A stretch of DNA of 14,490 nt from an uncultured Acinetobacter sp. (GCF_943914805.1 NZ_CALUDM010000093.1:1-14490); one strand, 5' to 3'. Shown: positions 6,322 to 13,733, counted from the first letter of the stretch. The notes: generated from the sequence alone by a model not told the origin. Program-made: numbers and translations.

Positions 6322-8484
6322 ATGACTGCACGTATTCAGAAAGGCAAGTTAGCGATTGCTAAAGAACTTTACGATTTTATCGAAAATGAAGCACTACCAG
6401 GTTCTGGTTTAGACAGTGAAACTTACTGGAAAAACTTTGAACAAGTTGTTGTCGATCTTAGCCCTAAGAATAAAGCGCTTTTAGCTAAGCGTGATGACAT
6501 TCAGGCTAAAATTGATGAATGGCACCGTAATAATAAATTTGAGCTAGAAGCTTATAAAGCTTTTCTTAAAGAAATTGGCTACTTAGTACCAGAAGTAGAA
6601 GATTTTCAAATCAGCACAGAAAATGTAGATGAAGAAATCGCATTATTGGCTGGTGCGCAATTGGTAGTACCTGTGCGTAATGCACGTTATTGCTTAAATG
6701 CTGCAAACGCTCGTTGGGGTTCGCTCTATGATGCGCTTTACGGTTTTGATGTGATCCCAGAAGAAGGTGGCGCAGAAAAAGGTAAAGGTTATAACCCTGT
6801 TCGTGGCGATAAAGTTATTGCATTTGCTAAAAACTTCTTGGATGAAACATTCCCATTGGCAAATTGTTCGCATGCTGATGCAACAAAATATGCTATTGAA
6901 GGCAAAAAACTCGTAGTAACGCTAAAAGATGGCTCAACATCAACTTTAGCAAAAGAAGCGCAATTTGTTGGTTTTAATGGCGAAGAATCTGCTCCAACAG
7001 AAATTGTTTTATTGAATAATGGCTTACACGTTATTATCGAAATTGATGCGAATAGCCCAATTGGTAAAACGGATGCTGCTGGTGTTAAAGATTTAGTTCT
7101 TGAAGCTGCTGTTACAACAATTCAAGATTTAGAAGATTCTATTGCTGCAGTAGATGCAGAAGAAAAAGTCGAAGGCTACCGTAACTGGTTAGGCTTGATG
7201 AAAGGTACTTTGGAAGAATCAATCGAGAAGAACGGTAAAACTGTGACTCGTACATTGAACAAAGACCGTACGCATAAAAACTTAATCGGTGGTGAAACAA
7301 CTCTTCACGGTCGTTCATTAATGCTTCTTCGTAACGTTGGTCATTTAATGACAAACCCAGCGATCCTTGTAGATGGTGTTGAAATCTACGAAGGCATTAT
7401 GGATGCATTAGTTACACCATTATTATCTTTTGCAGATATCAAAGGTGAGAACGAAAACAAGAACTCTCGTAAGGGTTCAATGTATATCGTTAAACCAAAA
7501 ATGCATGGTCCTGAAGAAGTTGCTTTTGCAGTTGAATTGTTTGAACGTGCAGAGCAAGCATTAGGCTTACCAGCGAAAACATTGAAAATCGGTATTATGG
7601 ATGAAGAGCGTCGTACATCTGTGAACTTGAAAAACTGTATTGCACAAGCGAAAGATCGTACGATCTTTATTAATACAGGTTTCATGGATCGTACTGGTGA
7701 TGAAATCCATACATTTATGGAAGCAGGTCCATTCGTTCGTAAAGGCGAAGTGAAGTCTCAAATTTGGTTCCCAGCGTATGAAAACCGTAACGTTATGGTT
7801 GGTCTTCAAGCGGGTCTACGTGGTAAAGCACAAATTGGTAAAGGTATGTGGCCTAAACCAGACATGCTTTTAGACATGTATAAAACTAAGATTGAGCATC
7901 CTGAAGCAGGTGCAAGCTGTGCATGGGTTCCTTCTCCATCAGGTGCGGTCATTCACGCAATTCATTATCACCAATGCAATGTTTCAGCTCGTCAACAAGA
8001 ATTGTTGAAAACTGAAGCTTTACCACTTGATGATTTGTTAACACCTCCTTTAGCGACTGATACCAATTGGACTGAAGAAGAGAAAACCAAAGAACTTGAA
8101 AATAACTTACAAGGTATCTTGGGTTATGTGGTTCGTTGGGTTGACTTAGGTGTAGGCTGTTCGAAAGTTCCTGACATCAACAACGTTGGTTTGATGGAAG
8201 ACCGTGCGACTTTACGTATTTCTTCTCAACACGTTGCGAACTGGTTACGTCACGGTATTGTAAGCAAAGAGCAAGTTGAAGAAGTAATGCAGCGTATGGC
8301 GAAAATTGTGGATGAGCAAAATGCGAATGATCCAGAATATTCAGCTATGGCACCTGCATTTAACTGTTATGCATACCAAGCTGCGCATGATCTCGTATTT
8401 AAAGGTGGTGAACAGCCATCTGGTTATACAGAGCCGTTATTGCATGCTTATCGTTTAAAATTAAAAGGTTATACAGGTGATTAA
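6322..8484 (+). CDS. glcB: Malate synthase G
   Basis: Cytoplasmic Mg-dependent enzyme that condenses glyoxylate with acetyl-CoA to malate, the second step of the glyoxylate pathway. At 720 residues it matches the G isoform (E. coli GlcB 723), not the shorter A isoform. Expected active-site residues are present: R337 in LLRNVGHLM (E. coli R338), Mg ligands E428 in MDEERRT and D456 in FMDRTGDE (E. coli E427 and D455), and catalytic base D627 in MEDRATLRISSQ (E. coli D631). The nearby conserved segment GVGCSKVPDI is intact. The ATG has a clear AGGA ribosome site 6 bases upstream. The gene is monocistronic, with no glc operon genes around it, so it probably serves growth on acetate, alkanes or fatty acids. 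Confidence 0.97.
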   Translation: MTARIQKGKLAIAKELYDFIENEALPGSGLDSETYWKNFEQVVVDLSPKNKALLAKRDDIQAKIDEWHRNNKFELEAYKAFLKEIGYLVPEVEDFQISTENVDEEIALLAGAQLVVPVRNARYCLNAANARWGSLYDALYGFDVIPEEGGAEKGKGYNPVRGDKVIAFAKNFLDETFPLANCSHADATKYAIEGKKLVVTLKDGSTSTLAKEAQFVGFNGEESAPTEIVLLNNGLHVIIEIDANSPIGKTDAAGVKDLVLEAAVTTIQDLEDSIAAVDAEEKVEGYRNWLGLMKGTLEESIEKNGKTVTRTLNKDRTHKNLIGGETTLHGRSLMLLRNVGHLMTNPAILVDGVEIYEGIMDALVTPLLSFADIKGENENKNSRKGSMYIVKPKMHGPEEVAFAVELFERAEQALGLPAKTLKIGIMDEERRTSVNLKNCIAQAKDRTIFINTGFMDRTGDEIHTFMEAGPFVRKGEVKSQIWFPAYENRNVMVGLQAGLRGKAQIGKGMWPKPDMLLDMYKTKIEHPEAGASCAWVPSPSGAVIHAIHYHQCNVSARQQELLKTEALPLDDLLTPPLATDTNWTEEEKTKELENNLQGILGYVVRWVDLGVGCSKVPDINNVGLMEDRATLRISSQHVANWLRHGIVSKEQVEEVMQRMAKIVDEQNANDPEYSAMAPAFNCYAYQAAHDLVFKGGEQPSGYTEPLLHAYRLKLKGYTGD

Positions 8485-8504
8485 TTTCATCCTCGTATAA
8501 TGCT

Positions 8505-8529
8505 AAAAAGCCTCTTCGGAGGCTTTTTT
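8505..8529 (+). terminator. Intrinsic terminator of glcB
   Basis: A 10-bp stem, AAAAAGCCTC (8505-8514) with GAGGCTTTTT (8519-8528), carries a stable TTCG tetraloop and ends in six T. Confidence 0.92.
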
Positions 8530-8724
8530 GTAGATCTCTATATTCATCGTACCAATTGAGTAAATTACATTGCCATTCAGATAGACAGCTATACTGATTT
8601 AAATCTTTTATTACCGTAATTCTACTTGTGCTATTTCAATTGGAACTCATTATGAGATCACCTCGCACGAAGGCAGAAATTTTGTTGAGCTAAGGTGGAG
8701 ATTACTCAAACAATCATAAATCTC

Positions 8725-8733
8725 TGCTACAAT
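8725..8733 (+). promoter_or_regulatory. Extended -10 promoter of the 2OG oxygenase gene
   Basis: TGCTACAAT is an extended -10 (TG-n-TACAAT) 33 bases before the ATG at 8766, giving a leader of about 26 bases. No clear -35 is seen, as extended -10 promoters allow. The rest of the 8530-8765 gap shows nothing I can name. Confidence 0.45.
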
Positions 8734-8765
8734 TTAAGGGAATCAATCTTTAAGTTGAATTATAA

Positions 8766-9386
8766 ATGTCATCAATTCTTAAATTAGATGCATTGAAAAA
8801 TGCTGAAGTTTCTAGCACGCCTTATCCTTTTTTTGTCGTTGAAAATGCCTTGGCGGACAATGAAGTACAAGCTGTAATCCAAGATTTTCCAAAAATTGAA
8901 CAGGGCGGAAGTTTTAACATTGAAGATGTTGAAATTAAACCTAATTTTGATCGGTTCTTAAAGTCATTAGATACGCCTGAATTTCGTCAAATTTTGACAG
9001 ATAAATTTGATGTAAACGTCATGGAACATCCAATGATGATCACTTTACGTGGTTATTCACGTCAAAAAGATGGTCGTATTCATAGTGATTCTAAAAGTAA
9101 ATTATTAACGATCCTGATTTACTTAAATGAATCATGGGATGCACCGAATGGTCGTTTACGCATTTTAAATGATGATAAAGACATCAATAACTATGTTGCA
9201 GAAATCAATGCAGGCCCAGGCTCATTGGTTGCTTTTAAAGTGACAGATAATGGATGGCACGGTTACATTCCTTATGAAGGACAGCGCCAGTCGATCCAAA
9301 TTAACTTTTTAACCAGTGAAAAGGCCAATGCGAAGCATAAGTTTTTCCATGGTTTAAGTGCGAAAGTAAAAAAGATTTTTGGATAA
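8766..9386 (+). CDS. 2-oxoglutarate/Fe(II)-dependent oxygenase (PF13640-like)
   Basis: Small cytoplasmic protein of 206 residues with the double-stranded beta-helix pattern of non-haem iron oxygenases. The iron triad is H106-x-D108 (GRIHSDS) and H165 (NGWHGY). R174, in GQRQSIQINF, sits at the expected 2-oxoglutarate carboxylate site, nine residues beyond the second histidine. The hydrophobic strand LLTILIYLNESWD follows the HxD motif, as in prolyl-hydroxylase-like members. No signal peptide or membrane segment is seen. The start has only a weak ribosome site. It is a single gene between its own promoter and a long palindrome. The substrate is unknown: relatives act on protein side chains, sugars or small molecules. 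Confidence 0.85.
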   Translation: MSSILKLDALKNAEVSSTPYPFFVVENALADNEVQAVIQDFPKIEQGGSFNIEDVEIKPNFDRFLKSLDTPEFRQILTDKFDVNVMEHPMMITLRGYSRQKDGRIHSDSKSKLLTILIYLNESWDAPNGRLRILNDDKDINNYVAEINAGPGSLVAFKVTDNGWHGYIPYEGQRQSIQINFLTSEKANAKHKFFHGLSAKVKKIFG

Positions 9387-9390
9387 AAAC

Positions 9391-9418
9391 TTGAGGGAGA
9401 ACATATGTTCTCCCTCAA
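9391..9418. terminator. 28-bp perfect palindrome after the 2OG oxygenase gene
   Basis: TTGAGGGAGAACAT (9391-9404) is followed at once by its exact inverse complement (9405-9418). As RNA this gives a 12-bp stem with a CATATG loop. On the plus strand it is followed by TTAATATTT, a poor U tract; on the minus strand by GTTTTT, a better one, although no minus-strand gene ends here. It begins 4 bases after the upstream stop and is the likely terminator of that gene. Confidence 0.6.
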
Positions 9419-9443
9419 TTAATATTTACAATAAGGATAAAAT

Positions 9444-9905
9444 ATGTATTTTTGGAATACTAAAAAATTAGTTGCAGACATAAAAAATAATGTTCTAACA
9501 GAAAATGACTATAAAAATTATTATATTGCTGGTGGGGTGCTCTTGCTGTTTGTAATTTTTTTTGCAGAAATCATACCGCATTCAAATATATTATTAGGAT
9601 CAATTGTTAAGATGGTTTCGTCTATTTTTATTTTGATTGTTGGAGTAAATGCAGCATTTAAAGTTTGCCAATCAAAGAAAGATTTTATTAAACAATATCT
9701 TGCGGTAATTTTTCCAATTATACTTAAATATTGGATTATGTTTCTTATATTATCATTTATTATAGTGTTTATTTTTACATTCTATGTATATGGTGAGCGT
9801 ATAGAACTAGATCAAATGAGCTTAGTTTGGTTGGATGTTGGTATGGGGATGTTATATCAAATAATCGCATATTGGCGAGCTTATGTGGCTATCAAACAAA
9901 TATAA
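9444..9905 (+). CDS. Unrecognised small membrane protein with four predicted helices
   Basis: I do not recognise this 153-residue protein. Hydrophobic segments suggest membrane helices near residues 27-44, 50-75, 85-115 (long, possibly two) and 126-148. A short polar N-terminus (MYFWNTKKLVADIKNN) and a lysine-rich loop around 76-84 (CQSKKDFIKQ) suggest cytoplasmic faces. There is no cleavable signal peptide. Translation is credible: AGGA at 9434-9437 lies 6 bases before the ATG. The coding sequence is more AT-rich than its neighbours, with many ATA and TTA codons, which could mean later acquisition. A SRAP gene follows after 28 bases on the same strand, so the two may share a transcript, but nothing links their functions. 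Confidence 0.7.
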   Translation: MYFWNTKKLVADIKNNVLTENDYKNYYIAGGVLLLFVIFFAEIIPHSNILLGSIVKMVSSIFILIVGVNAAFKVCQSKKDFIKQYLAVIFPIILKYWIMFLILSFIIVFIFTFYVYGERIELDQMSLVWLDVGMGMLYQIIAYWRAYVAIKQI

Positions 9906-9933
9906 ATGAACTTATTAACCAAATCATAAATAT

Positions 9934-10596
9934 ATGTGTGCCAATTTTAAACCGATTAGCTCGAATCAAGTAATGCAACTTGGCTTGCCAATGATCTCTT
10001 TTGCCTATGAGGATGAGATATTTCCAAGCTTTCAAACACCATTGTTGTTTAGATCGAATCAAGGGCTTGAATGGCGCTTGGTGAATTTTGGTTTAGTTCC
10101 AAAATGGGCAGAAGACAAAGAAGTCGCTAAACATACCTACAATGCTCGAAATGAAACTGTCATGGAAAAACCAAGCTTTAGTGAAGCTTTTTCCAAATGT
10201 CAATTTGGTGTGATTCCTGTAAGCGAGTTTTATGAGTCAAAATATATCAATGGTAAACCGCAACGCTGGGCAGTACGTCGTAAAGATGGTCAAGCTTTTT
10301 ACATCGCAGCGTTATATGAAATTACTCGACTGAAAAGTGGTGAGATTGTTCGTTCAGCAACGATGCTGAGTATGGATGCCCATCATCATGAAATGATGAA
10401 AGATTTTCATGAACCAAGAACGGATAAACGTTCTATTGTAGTCATACCACACCATCGTTTGGAGGAATGGTTAGCATTGAAACAACCCAACATTTTGAGT
10501 TTTATCGAGGGTTTTCCAGTAGAAGAATTTGAGTGTTTTTATTGCCCAAAACAGCGACACAATAAAAACACCCCACAGATGAGTATGTTCGACTAA
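9934..10596 (+). CDS. SRAP-domain (HMCES/YedK-type) abasic-site DNA-protein crosslink protein
   Basis: Members bond covalently to abasic sites in single-stranded DNA through the Cys exposed after Met1 removal, shielding the lesion. The protein has 220 residues (E. coli YedK 222). Seen here are Cys2 (MCAN), N70-A-R-N-E74, the EFYES segment with E101 in place of the common GFYEW, and H159. H159 sits in FHEPR, where the usual sequence is H-x-R-M-P, so that loop is altered although the histidine is kept. The need for Met-Cys fixes the start, yet no Shine-Dalgarno sequence precedes it. The gene converges on marR with an 11-base gap and no hairpin. Older names call the family SOS-response peptidase. 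Confidence 0.87.
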   Translation: MCANFKPISSNQVMQLGLPMISFAYEDEIFPSFQTPLLFRSNQGLEWRLVNFGLVPKWAEDKEVAKHTYNARNETVMEKPSFSEAFSKCQFGVIPVSEFYESKYINGKPQRWAVRRKDGQAFYIAALYEITRLKSGEIVRSATMLSMDAHHHEMMKDFHEPRTDKRSIVVIPHHRLEEWLALKQPNILSFIEGFPVEEFECFYCPKQRHNKNTPQMSMFD

Positions 10597-10607
10597 TTTT
10601 TATTATT

Positions 10608-11072
10608 CTAATGAGAAAGATTTTTAAAGATATGCTTTAAACTTTCCATCATTTTTTCAATTTGTAATGGTGTTAAACCATCAAATGACTGTTCAAGCAC
10701 AACACTCATCAAGTCATTAATCTTTTGAGTCATTTGTAGACCTGACTCAGTAAGCTTGACTCGAGTAATACGTGCATCATGTTCACAAGAATAAGTTTCA
10801 ACAAAACCTTCTTCTTTTAGTCGATACACAATTTTAGTGGTCGTCGACATTTTAGACACAATCATTTCTGACAGTTCAGAAACACTAGCATTTGGTCTAG
10901 CTTCCAAAGAAACCAATAGGCGCCGTCTTGAATTATCGACACCATATTTTTTTAAAACATGATCGACATTCAACACGTATTGCGCATGTACTTGAGTAAT
11001 CCAGTAATAAGGAAAACTTTCTATATTAAAATTTTCAGCAGAAGGCAAAAATTTTGAATACTTCTTAGTCAT
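10608..11072 (-). CDS. MarR-family transcriptional regulator
   Basis: Winged-helix DNA-binding protein; from the ATG at 11072 it has 154 residues. The helix-turn-helix lies about residues 63-91 (ASVSELSEM then STTTKIVYRLKEEGFV). The wing carries the family signature D99-A-R101 ... V-K-L-T-E-S-G. N- and C-terminal helices would form the dimer. The frame is open back to an ATG at 11105, but the start at 11072 has AGGG 7 bases upstream, and a TATAAT at 11100-11095 would start transcription inside the longer version. The neighbours are the unrelated SRAP gene and an orphan small protein with its own terminator, so its target is unclear; self-repression is the default for the family. Confidence 0.9.
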   Translation of the reverse strand: MTKKYSKFLPSAENFNIESFPYYWITQVHAQYVLNVDHVLKKYGVDNSRRRLLVSLEARPNASVSELSEMIVSKMSTTTKIVYRLKEEGFVETYSCEHDARITRVKLTESGLQMTQKINDLMSVVLEQSFDGLTPLQIEKMMESLKHIFKNLSH

Positions 11073-11094
11073 TAGGTAACCCTGATTTTTTGTA

Positions 11095-11100
11095 ATTATA
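11095..11100 (-). promoter_or_regulatory. -10 element of the marR gene
   Basis: A perfect TATAAT on the minus strand lies 22 bases before the ATG at 11072, giving a leader of about 16 bases that includes the AGGG ribosome site. No good -35 is seen. It supports the shorter start. Confidence 0.45.
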
Positions 11101-11167
11101 GCCATACTTAAGGCTTAATAATATTTTATTTTGAATAGTCGAATCAATACGTGATCAGCCGCTTAAT

Positions 11168-11207
11168 ATAAAAAAACAAGGAAAATCCATAAAATATAGA
11201 TTTTCCT
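11168..11207 (-). terminator. Intrinsic terminator of the 105-residue ORF
   Basis: On the minus strand a 9-bp stem, AGGAAAATC with GATTTTCCT (plus 11207-11199 and 11187-11179), has an 11-base AT loop and runs into TTG then seven T. It separates the upstream orphan gene from marR. Confidence 0.8.
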
Positions 11208-11217
11208 CGGAGTAAAC

Positions 11218-11535
11218 TTAGGCGGTACTGTCCAGTAAAGACATCGTGTAACTGTCTTTAACTTGGTGAAACGCAACAATACTTTGAGCAAATTTAGTTG
11301 CTTCTTCTTGCAAGTGAGAATTTAGTACATAGGTATCTGATAGTTGTGCTGCCAGATCTGCATTTTCAAGAATAACATGGTAAGTCAGTTCTTGCTGATT
11401 ATTCTCTTGCGTAACCTCGACTTTGACCTGTTGCTGCTCTAGAAACGCATCAAGATTGATATATGTTCCTAGATAGCATGTATTTGCAATCGCCTTTGAT
11501 GTCTCATTTAAAGTCAATGCATTTACACTTGTCAT
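11218..11535 (-). CDS. Unrecognised 105-residue protein
   Basis: I do not recognise this protein. It is soluble in appearance, with no signal peptide or membrane helix, and is acidic and rich in Gln, Glu, Leu and Ala. A run QQQ near residue 34 and ENNQQ near 44 precede a strand-like stretch LTYHVILEN, followed by mainly helical sequence to the C-terminus. Gene status is supported by AGGAT about 10 bases before the ATG, a plausible promoter (11570-11599) and a strong terminator immediately after the stop. It forms a one-gene unit on the same strand as marR. An unusual feature is the 12-bp palindrome over its -35, which suggests a dedicated repressor. Function unknown. Confidence 0.75.
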   Translation of the reverse strand: MTSVNALTLNETSKAIANTCYLGTYINLDAFLEQQQVKVEVTQENNQQELTYHVILENADLAAQLSDTYVLNSHLQEEATKFAQSIVAFHQVKDSYTMSLLDSTA

Positions 11536-11569
11536 AGCGGTTAATCCTATTCACTTCTTGCGTGCTTTA

Positions 11570-11607
11570 ATATTAATAAAACTAAAGCGACTGAGTCAAA
11601 TATTTGA
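11570..11607 (-). promoter_or_regulatory. Promoter and possible operator of the 105-residue ORF
   Basis: On the minus strand TTGACT (11599-11594) and TAATAT (11575-11570) stand 18 bases apart, upstream of the ATG at 11535. The perfect palindrome TCAAATATTTGA (11596-11607) overlaps the -35, where a bound protein would block polymerase. Confidence 0.45.
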
Positions 11608-12120
11608 TGTTTAATCAATACTGACTGTGATCTTATTCTAATGAAAATTTGAGTGTATGAAACTTGGCTTTAAGATAAAAAATTTCTGTCGCAATGGTCA
11701 TAACGAGTGTAGGTTTATATATTTATTGTGTGAATATTGATTTAAGAATTTGAAAATAATCATTTTTAATATCTGTGTGAAGTGTTGAAAATGTGTATGA
11801 GTACGGTGTGCTGTAAGTGTAATAAATCATTAAAAAAATTAGGGAATTAAGGGGGTGGAAACTTTTTTATAAATATTGTTAAGTATGATTTAAAGGTTGT
11901 TAATGCATTGCAATATGCACTAATTTTCATGATTAAAATGGAAAAGGATAAAAAGTGTTGGGTTTAGACTAAAGTTTAATTATTTTTTGCTAAGATAATA
12001 TTGCTTACTCAATCCTAGCCAAATTTATAAAATACTAAAATGTAAATATTTCATGAAAAGTAATTACAAATCTTAGATATTGTGCATAATTAAAGTAATT
12101 TAGTTGAAAAGGTATCATTC
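11608..12120. other. AT-rich non-coding stretch before the TerC gene
   Basis: I see no supported gene here. Features noted are a G-rich patch (GGGGGTGGAAAC near 11853), a small inverted repeat TGCAT/ATGCA around 11902-11917, and a CATAAT (12085-12090) that could be the -10 of the downstream transcript, with only a poor -35. I looked for the yybP-ykoY manganese riboswitch, known before some TerC genes, and did not find its conserved blocks. The length leaves room for an unrecognised RNA or control region. Confidence 0.4.
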
Positions 12121-12189
12121 ATGGATCCGTCGCCGTGTAGGTTAAGCTTATTTTTGTCTTCTTTTTATAATAAAAAGCAGGAGATCTAA
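12121..12189 (+). CDS. Possible 22-codon leader ORF upstream of the TerC gene
   Basis: An ATG with AAAAGG 8 bases upstream opens a 22-residue reading frame starting MDPSPCRLSLF and ending NKKQEI. Its TAA lies 2 bases before the TerC ATG, and the TerC ribosome site AGGAG (12179-12183) lies inside its last codons. Translation of the leader would therefore pass over, and could control, the TerC start. The first codons include CCG, TCG, CCG and AGG, which look out of place in this AT-rich, A/T-ending codon setting. The Met-Asp-Pro-x-Pro opening recalls the MgtL leader peptide of enterobacteria, where acidic and proline residues stall ribosomes at low Mg. Whether it is translated is unproven. Confidence 0.45.
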   Translation: MDPSPCRLSLFLSSFYNKKQEI

Positions 12190-12191
12190 TA

Positions 12192-13733
12192 ATGGAATTT
12201 TTATTAGACCCTGGTATTTGGGTTGGTCTTTTAACCCTGATTGTTTTAGAAATTGTATTGGGGATTGATAACCTCGTCTTTATTGCCATTCTGGCAGATA
12301 AACTTCCTCCTGAGCAACGTGATAAAGCACGTATCATTGGCTTGTCTTTAGCTTTAGTGATGCGTTTAGGTCTATTGTCCGTTATTTCTTGGTTGGTGAC
12401 ATTAACCAAACCTATCGTTGAATTTGCGGGGCTTTCATTTTCAGGGCGAGATTTAATTCTCTTATTCGGTGGATTATTCCTTGTTTATAAGGCAGTTACT
12501 GAATTGCATGAAAAAATGGAAGGGAAGCCTGAAGTAAAAAGCACAGGTTCTGTTGCCTATGCAAGTTTTTGGGCTGTCGTTGCTCAAATTATTGTACTTG
12601 ATGCGGTATTTTCACTTGATTCTGTAATCACAGCAATCGGTATGGTCGACAATATTTATGTGATGATGGCTGCGGTGACCATTGCTGTTATCGTCATGTT
12701 GATTGCTTCTAAGCCATTAACAAGCTTTGTGAATAGACATCCTACAGTCGTGATTCTATGTTTAAGCTTCTTATTGTTAATCGGTGTGAGTTTGATTGCA
12801 GAAGGTTTTGGCTTCCATATTCCGAAAGGATATATCTACTCAGGTATTGGTGTTGCGATCTTAATTGAAGCCTTTAACCAATTCTCAAGTCGTAATGCTG
12901 AAAAGCATGAGTCTAAAATCCCGTTGCGCCATCGGACTGCAGATTCAATTCTCAAGATGATGGGCAGTAAATTAGACGCTGACTTAATGCAAACACCTGA
13001 AGCCTTGGCTGCACAAAAAGCCTTTGGTGATGAAGAGCGTTATATGGTGGGTGGTGTATTAACCCTTGCTGAGCGTTCTGTTGCATCGATTATGACACCA
13101 AGAAATCAGATTTCATGGATTAATCTTGAAGATGATTCTGAAAGTATTCGTCAACAGATACTCGCTGTGCCACATAGCTTATTCCCAGTCTGCCGTGGGC
13201 AACTCGATAAAGTTGTGACTGTGATACGAGCTAAAGAGTTAATCGATGCACTAGATGAACCAGAGCAATTACAGGCCTTATTAAAACGTCATCGTCCAAT
13301 CTTTATTTTTGAAAAAATGAAGGTGATTGATGCAATACATACATTAAGAACATCAAAAGGTTCATTGGTTTTGGTCAGTAATGAGTTTGGTAATATCCAA
13401 GGTCTGATTTCACCGCTCGATGTCTTTGAGGCGATTGCCGGTGAATTTCCGGATGCAGATGAGCAATTGGAATTGGTCAAGCTGGATGAAACCACTTGGA
13501 AGGCTTCTGGCATGTTAGATCTTTACCAACTTGAATTAGAGTTGGGTATGCTGGATTTAGTACAAGAAGATTCAGGTTATTTTAGTGTTGCAGGTCTGAT
13601 CTTGGATAAAACGCAAGGTGAAGCAAAAGTTGGCACACAGATTGAGCAAGAAGGGATTTGGTTTGAGGTTGTTGAGATGGATGAAAATCGGATCAAAACT
13701 GTCAAAATCACGCGTCCTGAACAGTTTGTTTAA
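12192..13733 (+). CDS. yoaE: TerC-family membrane protein with CBS and CorC/HlyC domains (YoaE-type)
   Basis: Inner-membrane protein of 513 residues, close in length and sequence to E. coli YoaE (518). Residues 1-230 are the TerC membrane domain, with conserved acidic residues in GIDN (D26) and in LDAVFSLDSVITA (D137, D143), and an H-I-P-K-G-Y segment near 209-214. Residues about 295-420 hold a CBS pair starting at IMTPR and including SNEFG and GLISPLDVFEAI. Residues about 428-505 are the CorC/HlyC transporter-associated domain. TerC relatives are linked to metal handling (Mn export by Alx, tellurite resistance), but the ion moved here is unknown. AGGAG stands 8 bases before the ATG, inside a possible leader ORF. 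The gene is monocistronic with a strong terminator. Confidence 0.93.
   Translation: MEFLLDPGIWVGLLTLIVLEIVLGIDNLVFIAILADKLPPEQRDKARIIGLSLALVMRLGLLSVISWLVTLTKPIVEFAGLSFSGRDLILLFGGLFLVYKAVTELHEKMEGKPEVKSTGSVAYASFWAVVAQIIVLDAVFSLDSVITAIGMVDNIYVMMAAVTIAVIVMLIASKPLTSFVNRHPTVVILCLSFLLLIGVSLIAEGFGFHIPKGYIYSGIGVAILIEAFNQFSSRNAEKHESKIPLRHRTADSILKMMGSKLDADLMQTPEALAAQKAFGDEERYMVGGVLTLAERSVASIMTPRNQISWINLEDDSESIRQQILAVPHSLFPVCRGQLDKVVTVIRAKELIDALDEPEQLQALLKRHRPIFIFEKMKVIDAIHTLRTSKGSLVLVSNEFGNIQGLISPLDVFEAIAGEFPDADEQLELVKLDETTWKASGMLDLYQLELELGMLDLVQEDSGYFSVAGLILDKTQGEAKVGTQIEQEGIWFEVVEMDENRIKTVKITRPEQFV

Noticed and set aside
11791..11850. 19-residue Cys-rich ORF (MCMSTVCCKC...)
   Set aside because: Four cysteines in ten residues look metal-related, but there is no clear ribosome site and such short frames are common by chance in this AT-rich gap.
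12161..12177. AT-rich inverted repeat CTTTTTAT-A-ATAAAAAG as a terminator before the TerC gene
   Set aside because: The stem is only A:T pairs and is followed by the ribosome site, not a T tract; at most a weak structure in the leader.
12061..12191. yybP-ykoY (manganese) riboswitch before the TerC gene
   Set aside because: Looked for because alx-type TerC genes have it; the conserved GGGGAGUAG-type and matching loop blocks are not visible.
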